Assembly (NCBI GenBank): GCA_902625725.1
Contig: CACOCY010000005.1
Coordinates: forward strand, 62,001-126,000
Direction: 5' to 3'
Origin: an uncultured SAR116 cluster alpha proteobacterium
GTDB lineage: Bacteria > Pseudomonadota > Alphaproteobacteria > Puniceispirillales > Puniceispirillaceae
Length of the DNA stretch: 64,000 nucleotides
The translations under genes were made by a program, and so were the position numbers. Below are positions 36,905 through 45,560 of the stretch, in pieces. Position 1 is the first letter of the stretch; every line of letters begins with the position of its first letter. Under the pieces are notes generated by a model. It worked only from the letters and a program-made list of their open reading frames with translations, ran no database searches and was not told the origin of the DNA.

Positions 36905-37707
36905 CCTCGTAACCTATTTACCACATCCATAAATCGTTTTACACGTTCACCATCGACTTTGTTCCACGTATCGCCGTCAATTTTAAAATGTGTGCCTATG
37001 ATGCAACCCGATGCAACCGACATCACGTTAGTTACGTTGTCTATATTAACGCCCGTATTGGCAAAAACCGGCACTAAATCTCCAACAGCTTGGGCAACTT
37101 TTTTAAGCTCTGAGCTATCCGCAGGTTGACCTGTGATTGGACCTGACACAAGAATGGCGTCAGCTAGTGACGAAAACACAGCGGACTTTGCCCTTAATTC
37201 AATATTGCGCTGGTCTAAGGAATGGGCAAATTCAGCATTTATGTTAAACAACATTTTCATATCTTTCTTGTTTAGACTTGAACGAAGCCGACTTGCTTCT
37301 GCACAGTTTGGAGCCCAAACACCCATGTCAGATGCAAATACCCCAGTGAAGATTTCACGAACAAATGATGCCCCCGTCGCAGAACCGATAGCGACAGTAG
37401 CAGTTGGGTCCCACAAATAGTTTACCCCAAATGGCACTTTCAATATCGGCTTTAGCGTTGATATAATCATTGTCATACCTGCTATGCTTTCGGGAGTTGC
37501 TTTAAGAACATATGGCCGATCATTTTCATTGCCAAACATTATCGAATCAACACCTCCAGATTGCAGTTTTTCAATATCTCTTGACACATCTTCAATTAGC
37601 TTATCTATTCCGCCGTCAGCGTCAAAAAGCGGCGAGCCTGGCAGAGCACCAATGTGCGCCATAGAAATCACCACCTTTTTTTTCTCTCCAAAGAAGTCAA
37701 AAACCAT
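36901..37707 (-). CDS. BtpA/SgcQ family protein (TIM-barrel)
   Basis: 268 residues, normal for the family. Recognisable segments are MAHIGALPGSPLFD near the N terminus, GGVDSIMFGNENDRPY, and the C-terminal GCIIGTHFKIDG, which looks like a phosphate-binding end of a TIM barrel. BtpA was named for a role in photosystem I stability in cyanobacteria, and SgcQ is an uncharacterised sugar-operon relative. Here, wedged between a DeoR regulator and a sugar kinase with both ends overlapping, it is most likely a sugar-phosphate enzyme. AAGGA lies eight bases before the ATG. Confidence 0.85.
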   Translation of the reverse strand: MVFDFFGEKKKVVISMAHIGALPGSPLFDADGGIDKLIEDVSRDIEKLQSGGVDSIMFGNENDRPYVLKATPESIAGMTMIISTLKPILKVPFGVNYLWDPTATVAIGSATGASFVREIFTGVFASDMGVWAPNCAEASRLRSSLNKKDMKMLFNINAEFAHSLDQRNIELRAKSAVFSSLADAILVSGPITGQPADSSELKKVAQAVGDLVPVFANTGVNIDNVTNVMSVASGCIIGTHFKIDGDTWNKVDGERVKRFMDVVNRLRG

Positions 37708-38527
37708 TAGAAAATTCCTTTTTCATTTTAGTTACAACACTCGATGCAATTAATATTTCCACACCAGCCGCTTTCAGCGATTTCAGCAAAGGGTCAGGCG
37801 GTGTTTGTTCTGTTATAAGCATGTTAATATTGGAAAATTCAGATATTCGAGCAACCGATACTCTGCCAAATTTAGAACTATCCATCAGAACAATATTGCG
37901 CTTGGATTGCAAGACCATTGCAGATTTTATTTCTGTTTCCTCTATCGAATAATCGTAGAAACCGTCTTCCGCCAATCCCGAAACACCAATAAAAGAGATG
38001 TCGAAGTGGAAGCGTCTTAAATCCTCAATTGCTTTTGCGCCCACTATGGATGGCTCTGAACCCTGCACTGCTCCACCAGGCATGTAAACTTTAGCACCTG
38101 CTTGTCCAAGATGACGGGCAATTGGTAGTGATGTGGAAAAAACTCTAATTGGCAACCCTTTGATACGTTCCGCCAGAGCAAAAACGGTTGAGCCAACGTC
38201 CAGTGCAATTGTTTGATTTGGTTCAATCTGTTGTAATGCCAAAGTTGCAATGGCGAATTTCGCCCTTTGGTTTAAAATTGCTCTGCGGTCAAGACTAGGC
38301 TCGATGGTATCAAACTTTTTTGCGGAGGGACTATCAGGAAGAATTGCAGCTCCGTGTGTGCGAGCTAGAAGCCCCAGCTCTTCCAAAAAATCAAAATCAC
38401 GGCGAATGGTCATTTCAGACGTGTCACAGAGCTTAGCGATCATAGGAACTGTTACCAGCCCGTCTCGCTCAAGGGAGGTAAGAATCATATCGCGGCGCTG
38501 AGATGCATGAAATTTTTTAGAGGACAT
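37697..38527 (-). CDS. DeoR/GlpR family transcriptional regulator
   Basis: 276 residues from ATG 38527, with AAAGGA eleven bases upstream. The N-terminal winged helix is clear (TVPMIAKLCDTSEMTIRRDFDFLEE is its span, about residues 26-50) and is followed by the sugar-phosphate-sensing domain with ALDVGSTVFALAE. It probably represses both the minus-strand operon and the divergent importer, with release by a phosphorylated sugar of the pathway. The last 11 bases overlap the BtpA-like gene. Confidence 0.9.
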   Translation of the reverse strand: MSSKKFHASQRRDMILTSLERDGLVTVPMIAKLCDTSEMTIRRDFDFLEELGLLARTHGAAILPDSPSAKKFDTIEPSLDRRAILNQRAKFAIATLALQQIEPNQTIALDVGSTVFALAERIKGLPIRVFSTSLPIARHLGQAGAKVYMPGGAVQGSEPSIVGAKAIEDLRRFHFDISFIGVSGLAEDGFYDYSIEETEIKSAMVLQSKRNIVLMDSSKFGRVSVARISEFSNINMLITEQTPPDPLLKSLKAAGVEILIASSVVTKMKKEFSNGF

Positions 38528-38670
38528 AAATTGTTCCTTTATCGCTATTTTTAACAATAAAAATCATAAACAAACAAAATTCTCAACCTTTTTATACAAA
38601 AACCCCATTTTTTTGTTGAATATTGTTATATTATGTGAATTAATTGTGAGATGTTGGAGCCAAAGAAATA
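38528..38670. promoter_or_regulatory. Divergent promoter region of the DeoR-regulated locus
   Basis: 143 bases between the regulator gene and the SDR gene, very AT-rich, that must carry both promoters. Visible elements are a TATATTAT -10-like box near 38630 and related A/T motifs (AAACAAACAAAA near 38570-38580 and TTTTTTTGTTG near 38610-38620) in opposite orientation, which could be DeoR-type half-sites. No clean palindrome stands out, so operator positions are tentative. Confidence 0.45.
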
Positions 38671-39441
38671 ATGAATGTATTACCAAAAACAGCTCTTGTA
38701 ACAGGAGGTGCAACAGGTATCGGTCTTGCAAGTGCACACGCTTTCTCGAAAGCTGGGTATAATGTTGTCCTCACAGACCTAGAACAAAAAGCTGCACAAT
38801 CTGCCGCTGATAGGATAATGGGCCCGACTTTAGCGACAAAACTCGATGTGTGTGATCAAACTTCTATTAATGTTGCCTTTAAAGAGGTAGAGAGAGTTTT
38901 TGGTAAAGTTGACGTTTTGCACGCTAATGCCGGAGTGTCAAGTATGAAACGTGCTTTAGAGCTCACCGAAGAGGACTGGGATTTTAACTTCAACGTAAAT
39001 GCCAAAGGTGTTTTTCTTTCTAATCAGGTTGCAATACGTCATTTTCTCAGGCATCAAAATAAGGGAGTGATTGTGAATACTGCGTCTTTAGCTGCTAAAG
39101 TAGGTGCCCCACTTTTGGCGCATTATTCGGCATCAAAATTTGCTGTGTTAGGATGGACTCAGTCTCTAGCTCGAGAACATGCTAAGGATGGAATACGGGT
39201 TAACGCAGTTTGTCCTGGCTTTGTTAAGACAGGAATGCAAGATCGTGAGGTCAAATGGGAGGCCGATTTGCTTGGCTCCACTCCAACTGAGGTAGTTCAA
39301 TCTTACATTGAACAAACTCCACTTGGCCGGATCGAGACTGCAGAAGATGTTGCTGATGTTGTCGTTTTTCTTGCCTCCGACAAAGCTCGGTTTATGACAG
39401 GACAAGGCATCAACGTAACTGGAGGCGTGTACATGGGATAA
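38671..39441 (+). CDS. Short-chain dehydrogenase/reductase (polyol dehydrogenase candidate)
   Basis: 256-residue classical SDR. Cofactor loop GGATGIGLA (about residues 11-19), NAG in HANAGVSS, active-site Ser (NTASLAA), and YSASK (Tyr and Lys, about residues 151-155). An Asp in VVLTDLEQ after the second strand suggests NAD rather than NADP. It is first in the plus-strand operon with a sugar importer, resembling sorbitol or mannitol operons where an SDR oxidises the imported polyol to a ketose. The specific substrate is not known. Confidence 0.88.
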   Translation: MNVLPKTALVTGGATGIGLASAHAFSKAGYNVVLTDLEQKAAQSAADRIMGPTLATKLDVCDQTSINVAFKEVERVFGKVDVLHANAGVSSMKRALELTEEDWDFNFNVNAKGVFLSNQVAIRHFLRHQNKGVIVNTASLAAKVGAPLLAHYSASKFAVLGWTQSLAREHAKDGIRVNAVCPGFVKTGMQDREVKWEADLLGSTPTEVVQSYIEQTPLGRIETAEDVADVVVFLASDKARFMTGQGINVTGGVYMG

Positions 39442-39478
39442 CACGTTACTTTATAAATTTAACTTATGGGAGATTAAT

Positions 39479-40720
39479 ATGAAAAAACTAAAATTAAGCG
39501 CAGCTATGGCAGCACTTGCTTGGGCTACAATTAGTACGTCCCAAGTCGCGCAAGCTGGTGAGATTAATATTATTATGGAAGAAGTTCCTGACTATGATAT
39601 TGTTGCAAAGCTAACTGATCAATTTACTGAGCAGAATCCTGGGATCACAGTAAACTTTGACGCTATGCCTTTCGATGCGATGCGCGATAAAATTCTAACT
39701 TCATCATTAGCACCTTCAGCAACCTATGATGTTATTATAATCGATAACCCTTGGACTGACGAATTTGCAAGAGCTGGGTTCTTAGAGCCGTTAGACACAC
39801 TTATCTCTGGCCAAGATGGCTATGCATACGAAGACTTTGTTCCAGCCCTTGCTGATATAAGCAAGGTTGACGGGTCTATTTATGGAGTCCCTTATTATAA
39901 TTATGCTCTTGGTCTAATTGTTCGTCAGGATATTTTTGACTCGAAAGGTTTAGCAATTCCAAAGACAATTGAAGATTATATGAGCGTTGTAAAATCATTA
40001 ACGACTAATGATATGTATGGTGCTGCCATGCAACCCCAAAAAGGTTACAAAATTATGGAGGAATGGAAAAACTGGTTATATGCCAACGGTGGTGAATTGT
40101 TTGATGATTCTGGCAATGTGATTATAAATAATCAAGCTGCTGTTGATGCGCTAAATCAGTATATTGAGACCCATAGTCAGGCTGCCCCACCTAATTCTGC
40201 AAACTGGGGCTTTGACGAAGCCTTGCGTTCCGTATCCTCAGGGAAAGCTGCTACAATGCTCTCTTACAACTGGATGCTTCCAGCGTTGAATGCAAAAGGT
40301 GGAATGTCTGGCGACCTTGCAGGTAATTTTACTCTTCATCCAGTGCCAGGCGGCAAGTCTGTGTTAGGGCTTTGGTCATGGGGTATTACCTCAAACTCCA
40401 ACAATAAAGATGATGCCTGGACCTTCATTTCATGGATTTCTAGTCCAGAGGTTGCAAAACAACGAGCTATTATGGGTGGTGCGCCAGTCCGCAATAGTGT
40501 AATGAATAGTGCAGAAGTATGGGAGAAGGGTTATGGTAAGGCCTATTATTCTGCGTTAGCTGACATTCTGGATGGCTCAGCACCTTTGTCATCCGGAAAT
40601 AACGCTGAGGAATTGATTGAAATAGTTGGCACTGAATTAAGTGCAGCTGTTACTGGTCAAAAAAGTGTTAAAGATGCATTAGATGCAGCTGCAAATGGCG
40701 TGGAAAGAGCAATTAAATAA
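39479..40720 (+). CDS. ABC sugar/polyol transporter, substrate-binding protein
   Basis: Family 1 extracellular solute-binding protein, 413 residues, with a signal peptide (about residues 1-26, ending AQA). EEVPDYDIVAKLTDQFTEQNPG is the start of the first lobe (about residues 34-55). GGGAG precedes ATG 39479. It is followed by two permeases and an ATPase, so the importer is complete. A strong hairpin immediately follows the stop. The family covers sugars, polyols and glycerol phosphate; next to an SDR and FGGY kinase a sugar alcohol is the most likely ligand. Confidence 0.88.
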   Translation: MKKLKLSAAMAALAWATISTSQVAQAGEINIIMEEVPDYDIVAKLTDQFTEQNPGITVNFDAMPFDAMRDKILTSSLAPSATYDVIIIDNPWTDEFARAGFLEPLDTLISGQDGYAYEDFVPALADISKVDGSIYGVPYYNYALGLIVRQDIFDSKGLAIPKTIEDYMSVVKSLTTNDMYGAAMQPQKGYKIMEEWKNWLYANGGELFDDSGNVIINNQAAVDALNQYIETHSQAAPPNSANWGFDEALRSVSSGKAATMLSYNWMLPALNAKGGMSGDLAGNFTLHPVPGGKSVLGLWSWGITSNSNNKDDAWTFISWISSPEVAKQRAIMGGAPVRNSVMNSAEVWEKGYGKAYYSALADILDGSAPLSSGNNAEELIEIVGTELSAAVTGQKSVKDALDAAANGVERAIK

Positions 40721-40731
40721 TGTTACAATAT

Positions 40732-40756
40732 GGGGTAGCGATTTATACGCTACCCC
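40732..40756 (+). other. Intra-operon hairpin between binding-protein and permease genes
   Basis: GGGGTAGCG (40732-40740) and CGCTACCCC (40748-40756) form a perfect 9-bp, GC-rich stem with a 7-base loop, the most stable hairpin in this AT-rich stretch. No T-run follows, so it is not a typical terminator. It lies 11 bases after the binding-protein stop and 3 bases before the first permease start codon, so it could protect upstream mRNA and limit permease translation. Confidence 0.75.
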
Positions 40757-40759
40757 TAT

Positions 40760-41632
40760 ATGTTAATGAATGCAGCTCAAATGCACATTAAATATAAACT
40801 AATTTTACCATTGGTTTTTCTCCTATTTGGGATAATGCTATATCCTTTGTTTTTTTCTTTATGGCTATCGCTCCAAGATTATCGTCTCACAAGGATAAAT
40901 GACGTTCAGTTTGTAGGCCTTGAGAATTTTGGCTTAATTGCTACTGACCCAAGCTTTTTAAATGCAATGGGAAATACCATAAGTTTCGTGGTTGGTGCTG
41001 TAATTTTAGAGCTAATTTTGGGACTTTCACTTGCCCTTCTTATTCAGAAGTTAGTCATTTTTCGGGGAGCTATTCGATCAATTCTGCTTGCCCCCATGTT
41101 TATAACTCCTATCGCAGTAGGTTTAATGTTTCGTTTTTTGCTCAACTCAGAAATTGGTATAATCCCTTTTTATCTCTTAAAGGTTGGTATTTCTTTAGAC
41201 TGGTTTGGACCGGGATTAGCGCTGTTTTCGATAGTTTTAATCGACGTATGGCAGTGGACACCATTTATGCTTCTAATGTTTCTTGCAGGCTTGGAGGCTT
41301 TGCCAAAAACTCCCTTTGAAGCTGCTCGCGTTGATGGTGCAGGACGATGGTTAACCTTCTCTTCCATTACGTTACCGCTCTTACGGCCCGTTATAGTCGT
41401 GGCACTAATTATAAGAGCACTGGATGCATTTAAAGTTTTTGAATATGTGTTTGCTATCACCCGAGGTGGACCAGGTAATTCTACAGAGACAATTATGTAT
41501 TATATTTATCAAACAGGTTTTCGTTTTTTCCGTATGGGTGAAGCTGCTGCAGCCTCAATTTTGTTGATTATATTTATCTTAATTTTCGTTATTTTAATCG
41601 TGAACTTATCACGACCAAAGGTAATAAAGTGA
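40760..41632 (+). CDS. ABC sugar/polyol transporter permease 1
   Basis: CUT1-type inner-membrane permease, 290 residues, six predicted helices. The EAA loop is PFEAARVDGAGRWLTFSSI (about residues 183-201). The start is ambiguous: ATG 40760, 40766 and 40781 are all in frame, none has a ribosome site, and the first two directly follow the hairpin stem. Its stop overlaps the next gene start (GTGA). It forms the membrane channel with permease 2. Confidence 0.87.
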   Translation: MLMNAAQMHIKYKLILPLVFLLFGIMLYPLFFSLWLSLQDYRLTRINDVQFVGLENFGLIATDPSFLNAMGNTISFVVGAVILELILGLSLALLIQKLVIFRGAIRSILLAPMFITPIAVGLMFRFLLNSEIGIIPFYLLKVGISLDWFGPGLALFSIVLIDVWQWTPFMLLMFLAGLEALPKTPFEAARVDGAGRWLTFSSITLPLLRPVIVVALIIRALDAFKVFEYVFAITRGGPGNSTETIMYYIYQTGFRFFRMGEAAAASILLIIFILIFVILIVNLSRPKVIK

Positions 41633-42453
41633 TTATTTCATTTGAAAATCAATTGTCACGGTTTTTGGGCACAATAGCAATTTTTACTGCAATCATAGTG
41701 GTTCTATTTCCTTTTTTTTGGATATTTCTAGAGTCTTTAAAACCACCTTCTCTGGGGGGAAGACCAGACGTATGGTTTTTTGAACCAACTTGGGAAAATT
41801 GGAGCGAGATAGTGCTTAATAGTGGCGTGCCACTCAATATATTGAATTCGTTTTTTATCGCCTTGATTACGGTGGTAATCTCATTGATATGTGGAGCACC
41901 TGCGGCCTACGCGTTTTCTCGTTTTCGGGGCTTTCATGGAGCAAGGTACTCAATACTAGCAGCAGAGATGATGCCACCTGCAATTTTAATCCTTCCACTT
42001 TTCTTACTTCTTTATAAATTGGAGTTGATAGATAGTCGTATCGGAGTAATCATTGCGCATCTCACCTTCGTGGTGCCAGTAATCACGTGGTTTCTGATTG
42101 GATTTTTCGACGAAGTACCAAAAGACTTGGAAGACCAGGCTATGATTGACGGTTACACACGGTTTCAAGCCTTCTATAAAGTGATACTTCCGATAGTAAG
42201 GCCTGGTCTTGGAGCGGCTGCTGTCTTCGGTTTTGTTCTTTCATGGAATGATCTGTTTTATTCGTTGTTACTCACTGGAGCCGAGAGTCGTACATTGCCG
42301 GTTGCAATTGCCAGTTTCTGGACATTTCGAGGTATTGAACTGGGCAAAATGGCCGTTGCCATTCTTATTGCAGTAATTCCAGTCCTAATTCTATCCTATT
42401 CAATTCAGAAGCATCTTATAAGAGGTATTGGAGGTAGCGGTGTCAAATATTAA
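41629..42453 (+). CDS. ABC sugar/polyol transporter permease 2
   Basis: CUT1-type permease, 274 residues, with six helices. The start is GTG 41629, overlapping the stop of permease 1 by four bases. The EAA loop is present in a slightly variant form (LEDQAMIDGYTRFQAF, about residues 166-181), with Gln replacing a small residue. The N-terminal helix is followed by the usual short periplasmic segment, without the large insert seen in AglG. Confidence 0.87.
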   Translation: MIISFENQLSRFLGTIAIFTAIIVVLFPFFWIFLESLKPPSLGGRPDVWFFEPTWENWSEIVLNSGVPLNILNSFFIALITVVISLICGAPAAYAFSRFRGFHGARYSILAAEMMPPAILILPLFLLLYKLELIDSRIGVIIAHLTFVVPVITWFLIGFFDEVPKDLEDQAMIDGYTRFQAFYKVILPIVRPGLGAAAVFGFVLSWNDLFYSLLLTGAESRTLPVAIASFWTFRGIELGKMAVAILIAVIPVLILSYSIQKHLIRGIGGSGVKY

Positions 42454-42468
42454 GGAGAATAGTTGGTA

Positions 42469-43536
42469 ATGGGCCAAGTCACTTTCAAAAACTTAAGTAA
42501 GTCCTTTGGTCCTGCAAACATTATTGATGGGATTAACCTAGAGATACGTAATTCAGAGTTCTTAGTATTGCTTGGACCCTCCGGATGCGGTAAATCGACA
42601 ACTTTGCGCTTGCTTGCTGGTTTGGAAACAGTCTCAAGTGGAAAAATCCTTATTGATGGCAAGGATGTTACCGAACTTGAACCTCGTGAAAGAGATATAG
42701 CTATGGTTTTTCAGAATTATGCGCTTTATCCAACAATGACAGTTGCACAAAATATTGGTTTTGGACTCAAAGCTAAAAAAACCCCACCTAAATTAATAAA
42801 AGAAAAAGTTAACGATATAGCCGAATTATTAGGACTAACGCATCTTTTAAATAGAAAACCCAATTCTCTTTCAGGTGGACAACAGCAAAGAGTGGCAATT
42901 GGCAGGGCTATAGTTCGAAAACCAAAAGTTTTTCTGTTTGACGAACCACTGTCCAATCTTGATGCAAATTTGCGTCTAGAAATGCGGGCAGAAATAATGA
43001 AATTGCATCGAGAATTGGGTGCAACCACCATTTTTGTGACTCATGATCAGGAAGAGGCTATGGCAATGGCCGATAGGATTGTGATTATGGATAATGGACT
43101 GATTGAGCAGGTTGGAACGCCAACAGAAATTTATTTTCAGCCAAAAACGCGCATGGTAGCAGGATTTATTGGCAATCCGAGCATGAATTTTATAGAGGGA
43201 CAAATTTCTAAAAATTGTGAGATCAGCATGGCAATTGGAAGGATTAAAGTGAATATCCCCCCAAATTCTGGCAAGGATGTAGAAGTAGGAATTCGACCAG
43301 AAAAAATCAAACTCGATGAAAGAAAAAGCAAACCAACTGAAATTAAAGTTAAAGTTTTGGTGACAAATGTTGAACTGCTGGGACCTCGTGCGGTCGTGAA
43401 AATGCAGCATGAGAGTGGTCAGCAACTTACTTCTGTAGTAGATCATAATGAAATGGATAAATATAGGGTAGGGACTAAAATTAGTGTTTCTTTGGCCAGT
43501 CAGGCTCTTCATATATTTCCAAGAATTAGAGATTAG
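42469..43536 (+). CDS. ABC sugar/polyol transporter ATP-binding protein
   Basis: MalK/UgpC-type ATPase, 355 residues from ATG 42469, with AAGGAG about eleven bases upstream. Walker A is GPSGCGKST, signature LSGGQQQRV, Walker [12 protein letters not shown], switch His in VTHDQEE, and a C-terminal regulatory domain follows. It completes a five-gene plus-strand operon (SDR, binding protein, two permeases, ATPase) divergent from the DeoR operon. Confidence 0.92.
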   Translation: MGQVTFKNLSKSFGPANIIDGINLEIRNSEFLVLLGPSGCGKSTTLRLLAGLETVSSGKILIDGKDVTELEPRERDIAMVFQNYALYPTMTVAQNIGFGLKAKKTPPKLIKEKVNDIAELLGLTHLLNRKPNSLSGGQQQRVAIGRAIVRKPKVFLFDEPLSNLDANLRLEMRAEIMKLHRELGATTIFVTHDQEEAMAMADRIVIMDNGLIEQVGTPTEIYFQPKTRMVAGFIGNPSMNFIEGQISKNCEISMAIGRIKVNIPPNSGKDVEVGIRPEKIKLDERKSKPTEIKVKVLVTNVELLGPRAVVKMQHESGQQLTSVVDHNEMDKYRVGTKISVSLASQALHIFPRIRD

Positions 43537-44124
43537 AGCACTGTTTCTCACAAATTAGTTTCGCGTCTTTTTTGCGCTATTTTTAAAGTGAACGAATAGA
43601 TTTGGAATAATATATTAACTCATTTTTTAATATATTTAATCTTTCATTTAAACCTTCTCAAATAAAATAGAAGAACCCTATGAATAGGATTACCCAAATT
43701 AAAGTTTCAAAACTGATAACTTTATAAAATAATTTTAATTCTTTTCTCATACCTTAACTGTATCAAAATCTAATTATAATTAAATACGAATTTATTAAAA
43801 TATAACCAGTTAAAAAAACGAAAAATTTTATCGAGTATAATTTATTGAATAAATGAAATAATTTAAGAAAAGTCATTATAGTTTATATTTTCTATAATTG
43901 GTTTTCAATTTATACTACTTTTGTATATTCTGTGTTATAATACAATATCTTATTTTCTTTTTATGACCACACTACCTTTTAATCTTTTCAGTAAGACGTT
44001 ATCGGTAGAACTCACACCAACCCCTTAACCACTAATATATGAAAATAAGGTATTTTGTTGAGAGATGAGTTGGTTTTGTTTTTGAGGGTATCTCTATTTC
44101 ACAATTGGCGACTGCGATAATCGC
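43537..44124. other. Gene-poor AT-rich stretch
   Basis: About 590 bases without a convincing gene. The composition is more AT-rich than the flanking genes, with many short A and T runs. A GGCGA/TCGCC inverted repeat at 44107-44125 touches the stop of the zinc-ribbon gene and could be its weak terminator. I see no integrase, repeat array or RNA gene here. Confidence 0.6.
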
Positions 44125-44304
44125 CTATTTCTTCCTACTCTTCCAAGTGCCACCGTATTGGTAGGTCTCTTCAAATCGTGATTTAACTCCAACCAAACAT
44201 TTTCCGCACACAAATACCCAATCCTTCAAATCGTCGTATCGACACCGATACAGGACTTGCTTTGTGTCATTACAGATATGACAGTCCTTGGTTCTAATTC
44301 TCAT
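44125..44304 (-). CDS. Small zinc-ribbon protein, unknown function
   Basis: 59 residues from ATG 44304; a TTG at 44325 in frame would add seven. Two CxxC pairs, CHIC and CGKC, spaced by about 22 residues suit one zinc-binding knuckle pair, and the tail is basic (GTWKSRKK), fitting nucleic-acid binding. The start overlaps the stop of the upstream 91-residue gene by 11 bases, so the two are probably translated together. The family is not recognised. Confidence 0.6.
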   Translation of the reverse strand: MRIRTKDCHICNDTKQVLYRCRYDDLKDWVFVCGKCLVGVKSRFEETYQYGGTWKSRKK

Positions 44305-44569
44305 TGCACCATCGTCTGACTTCAACTCTGTAGTCGGAGAAGTATTTTGAAATTACGTTGATATCGAATGACGACAGAATGGATGTGTTTGGTTCTCTGT
44401 CGAGAAGGAAGTTGAAAGAAAACTTCAACAATTGTGTCTTCGTCATTTTGTTTTCAGTTAGGTCAGTGAGACTTTGGTCAGTGATAGTCACCTCATGAGT
44501 AGTGGTCATGCTGTCTGCAACAGTGACCTGAAAAACATCGTCTGTTCGTTTTTTGATTGAAATACTCAT
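44294..44569 (-). CDS. Hypothetical protein paired with zinc-ribbon protein
   Basis: 91 residues from ATG 44569, hydrophilic, with a Thr-rich middle (TTTHEVTITDQSLTDLTE) that looks like beta strands, then helices and an Arg-rich end (RVEVRRWCNEN). There is no signal peptide or membrane segment. It overlaps the zinc-ribbon gene. I do not recognise a family. The overlap and the surrounding gene desert suggest a small two-gene cassette of its own. Confidence 0.5.
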   Translation of the reverse strand: MSISIKKRTDDVFQVTVADSMTTTHEVTITDQSLTDLTENKMTKTQLLKFSFNFLLDREPNTSILSSFDINVISKYFSDYRVEVRRWCNEN

Positions 44570-44887
44570 TCAAAAATCGCGTCAAAGAAATTTAGAACTC
44601 ATTTAAAAAATACTCCTCTTGGAATTTACTCAACTGTATCATATTTTATCCCAGAGAAAATGATTGAAAAGCAAACGTTACTAAATCGCTTTTGTAATTC
44701 TAAAGAACTTATGTTCAGTTACAGGTTCCAAACAAGATAAGGATTTTATTACCTTCTTCTTTTCAATTTTAAAAAAGTCTCATTATTAATCTAATTAAAC
44801 GTATAATCAAAAAAGGATTTATTCTAACGTTTATGAGTGACATTTTTTTATTCCCAATACCTAATTATATTTTATCATGTTTTTAAC
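44570..44887. other. Intergenic stretch between small cassette and tRNA-Ser
   Basis: About 320 AT-rich bases. They must hold the promoter of the two-gene cassette and possibly the end of the tRNA-Ser transcript. Only open frames shorter than 30 codons are present, without ribosome sites. I see no hairpin or repeat worth naming. Confidence 0.6.
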
Positions 44888-44977
44888 TGGCGGAGAGAGA
44901 GGGATTCGAACCCTCGGTACGCTCTCACGTACAACGGTTTTCGAGACCGCCACATTCAACCACTCTGTCACCTCTCC
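44888..44977 (-). tRNA. tRNA-Ser (CGA anticodon)
   Basis: 90 bases including an encoded CCA. The acceptor arm GGAGAGG pairs with its 3' partner before discriminator G, the anticodon loop is CTCGAAA (anticodon CGA), a long variable arm typical of serine tRNA is present, and the T arm has GGTTCGAATCC. It reads the UCG codon. It closely resembles the corresponding E. coli tRNA in the anticodon arm. Confidence 0.95.
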
Positions 44978-45158
44978 TTTTAAAATTTTTAGTTTAAAAT
45001 AAAACTTCCCTTTACTAATCTCATATTATTTTTACAATGGGTGCGTAAATTTACCCTTTTGACAATACGAAAGTGACCCCCTATTTCACCCCCCAAAAAA
45101 ATGCTTATTTCGTTTTAGGTATTAATAGGTTTTTAAATTTATTGTTTCTATTGAGGTG

Positions 45159-45235
45159 TGGCGCGCCCGAGAGGATTCGAACCCCTGACCCCTAGATTCG
45201 AAGTCTAGTGCTCTATCCAGCTGAGCTACAGGCGC
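45159..45235 (-). tRNA. tRNA-Arg (UCG anticodon)
   Basis: 77 bases with encoded CCA. The acceptor GCGCCTG pairs with CGGGCGC, the D arm is AGCTCAGCTGGATAGAGC, the anticodon loop is CTTCGAA (anticodon UCG, reading CGA), and the T arm contains GGTTCGAATCC. It is nearly identical to the tRNA-Arg at 46531-46607, with about six differing bases including the first anticodon base. Confidence 0.95.
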
Positions 45236-45246
45236 TAAAAAATTAT

Positions 45247-45489
45247 CTAATTAGAGCAACAGCTACAACTACTCTCTGTTGCATTTTTCTCTTTTTTGTT
45301 ATTTTTATTTTGATTAAGGATATTAACTTTTGGTTTTTCTGCATCTTTGAGCTGCAACTTCTTAAGAATTTTGTGTTCGATATATTTTTCGAAAGTTTCA
45401 AATCCCAGTTTTTTGGATTTCTTTTCTTCGTACGCCTTTTTTCCCCGAAGATTATCGATGTATTTTGTTACTTCTTGTTCCAATATCAT
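45247..45489 (-). CDS. Small Lys-rich protein with Cys-rich tail, unknown function
   Basis: 80 residues, very rich in Lys and Glu, mostly helical or disordered, ending in SSCSCCSN. ATG 45489 has AAGG nine bases upstream. There is no membrane segment. The terminal Cys cluster could bind metal or be modified. It begins just after the YHYH gene on the same strand and ends close to tRNA-Arg. The family is not recognised; the gene is accepted on the ribosome site and codon-like composition. Confidence 0.5.
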   Translation of the reverse strand: MILEQEVTKYIDNLRGKKAYEEKKSKKLGFETFEKYIEHKILKKLQLKDAEKPKVNILNQNKNNKKEKNATESSCSCCSN

Positions 45490-45560
45490 ATATAAAAGCC
45501 TTGTTGATTAAATTTCTGTTAATATACAAAATTTTATAGAAAAAGGCAAAAATAGTTTAG

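Noticed and set aside
44641-44735. Short open frame of 27 codons in the gene-poor stretch
   Set aside because: No ribosome site and no distinctive composition; expected by chance.
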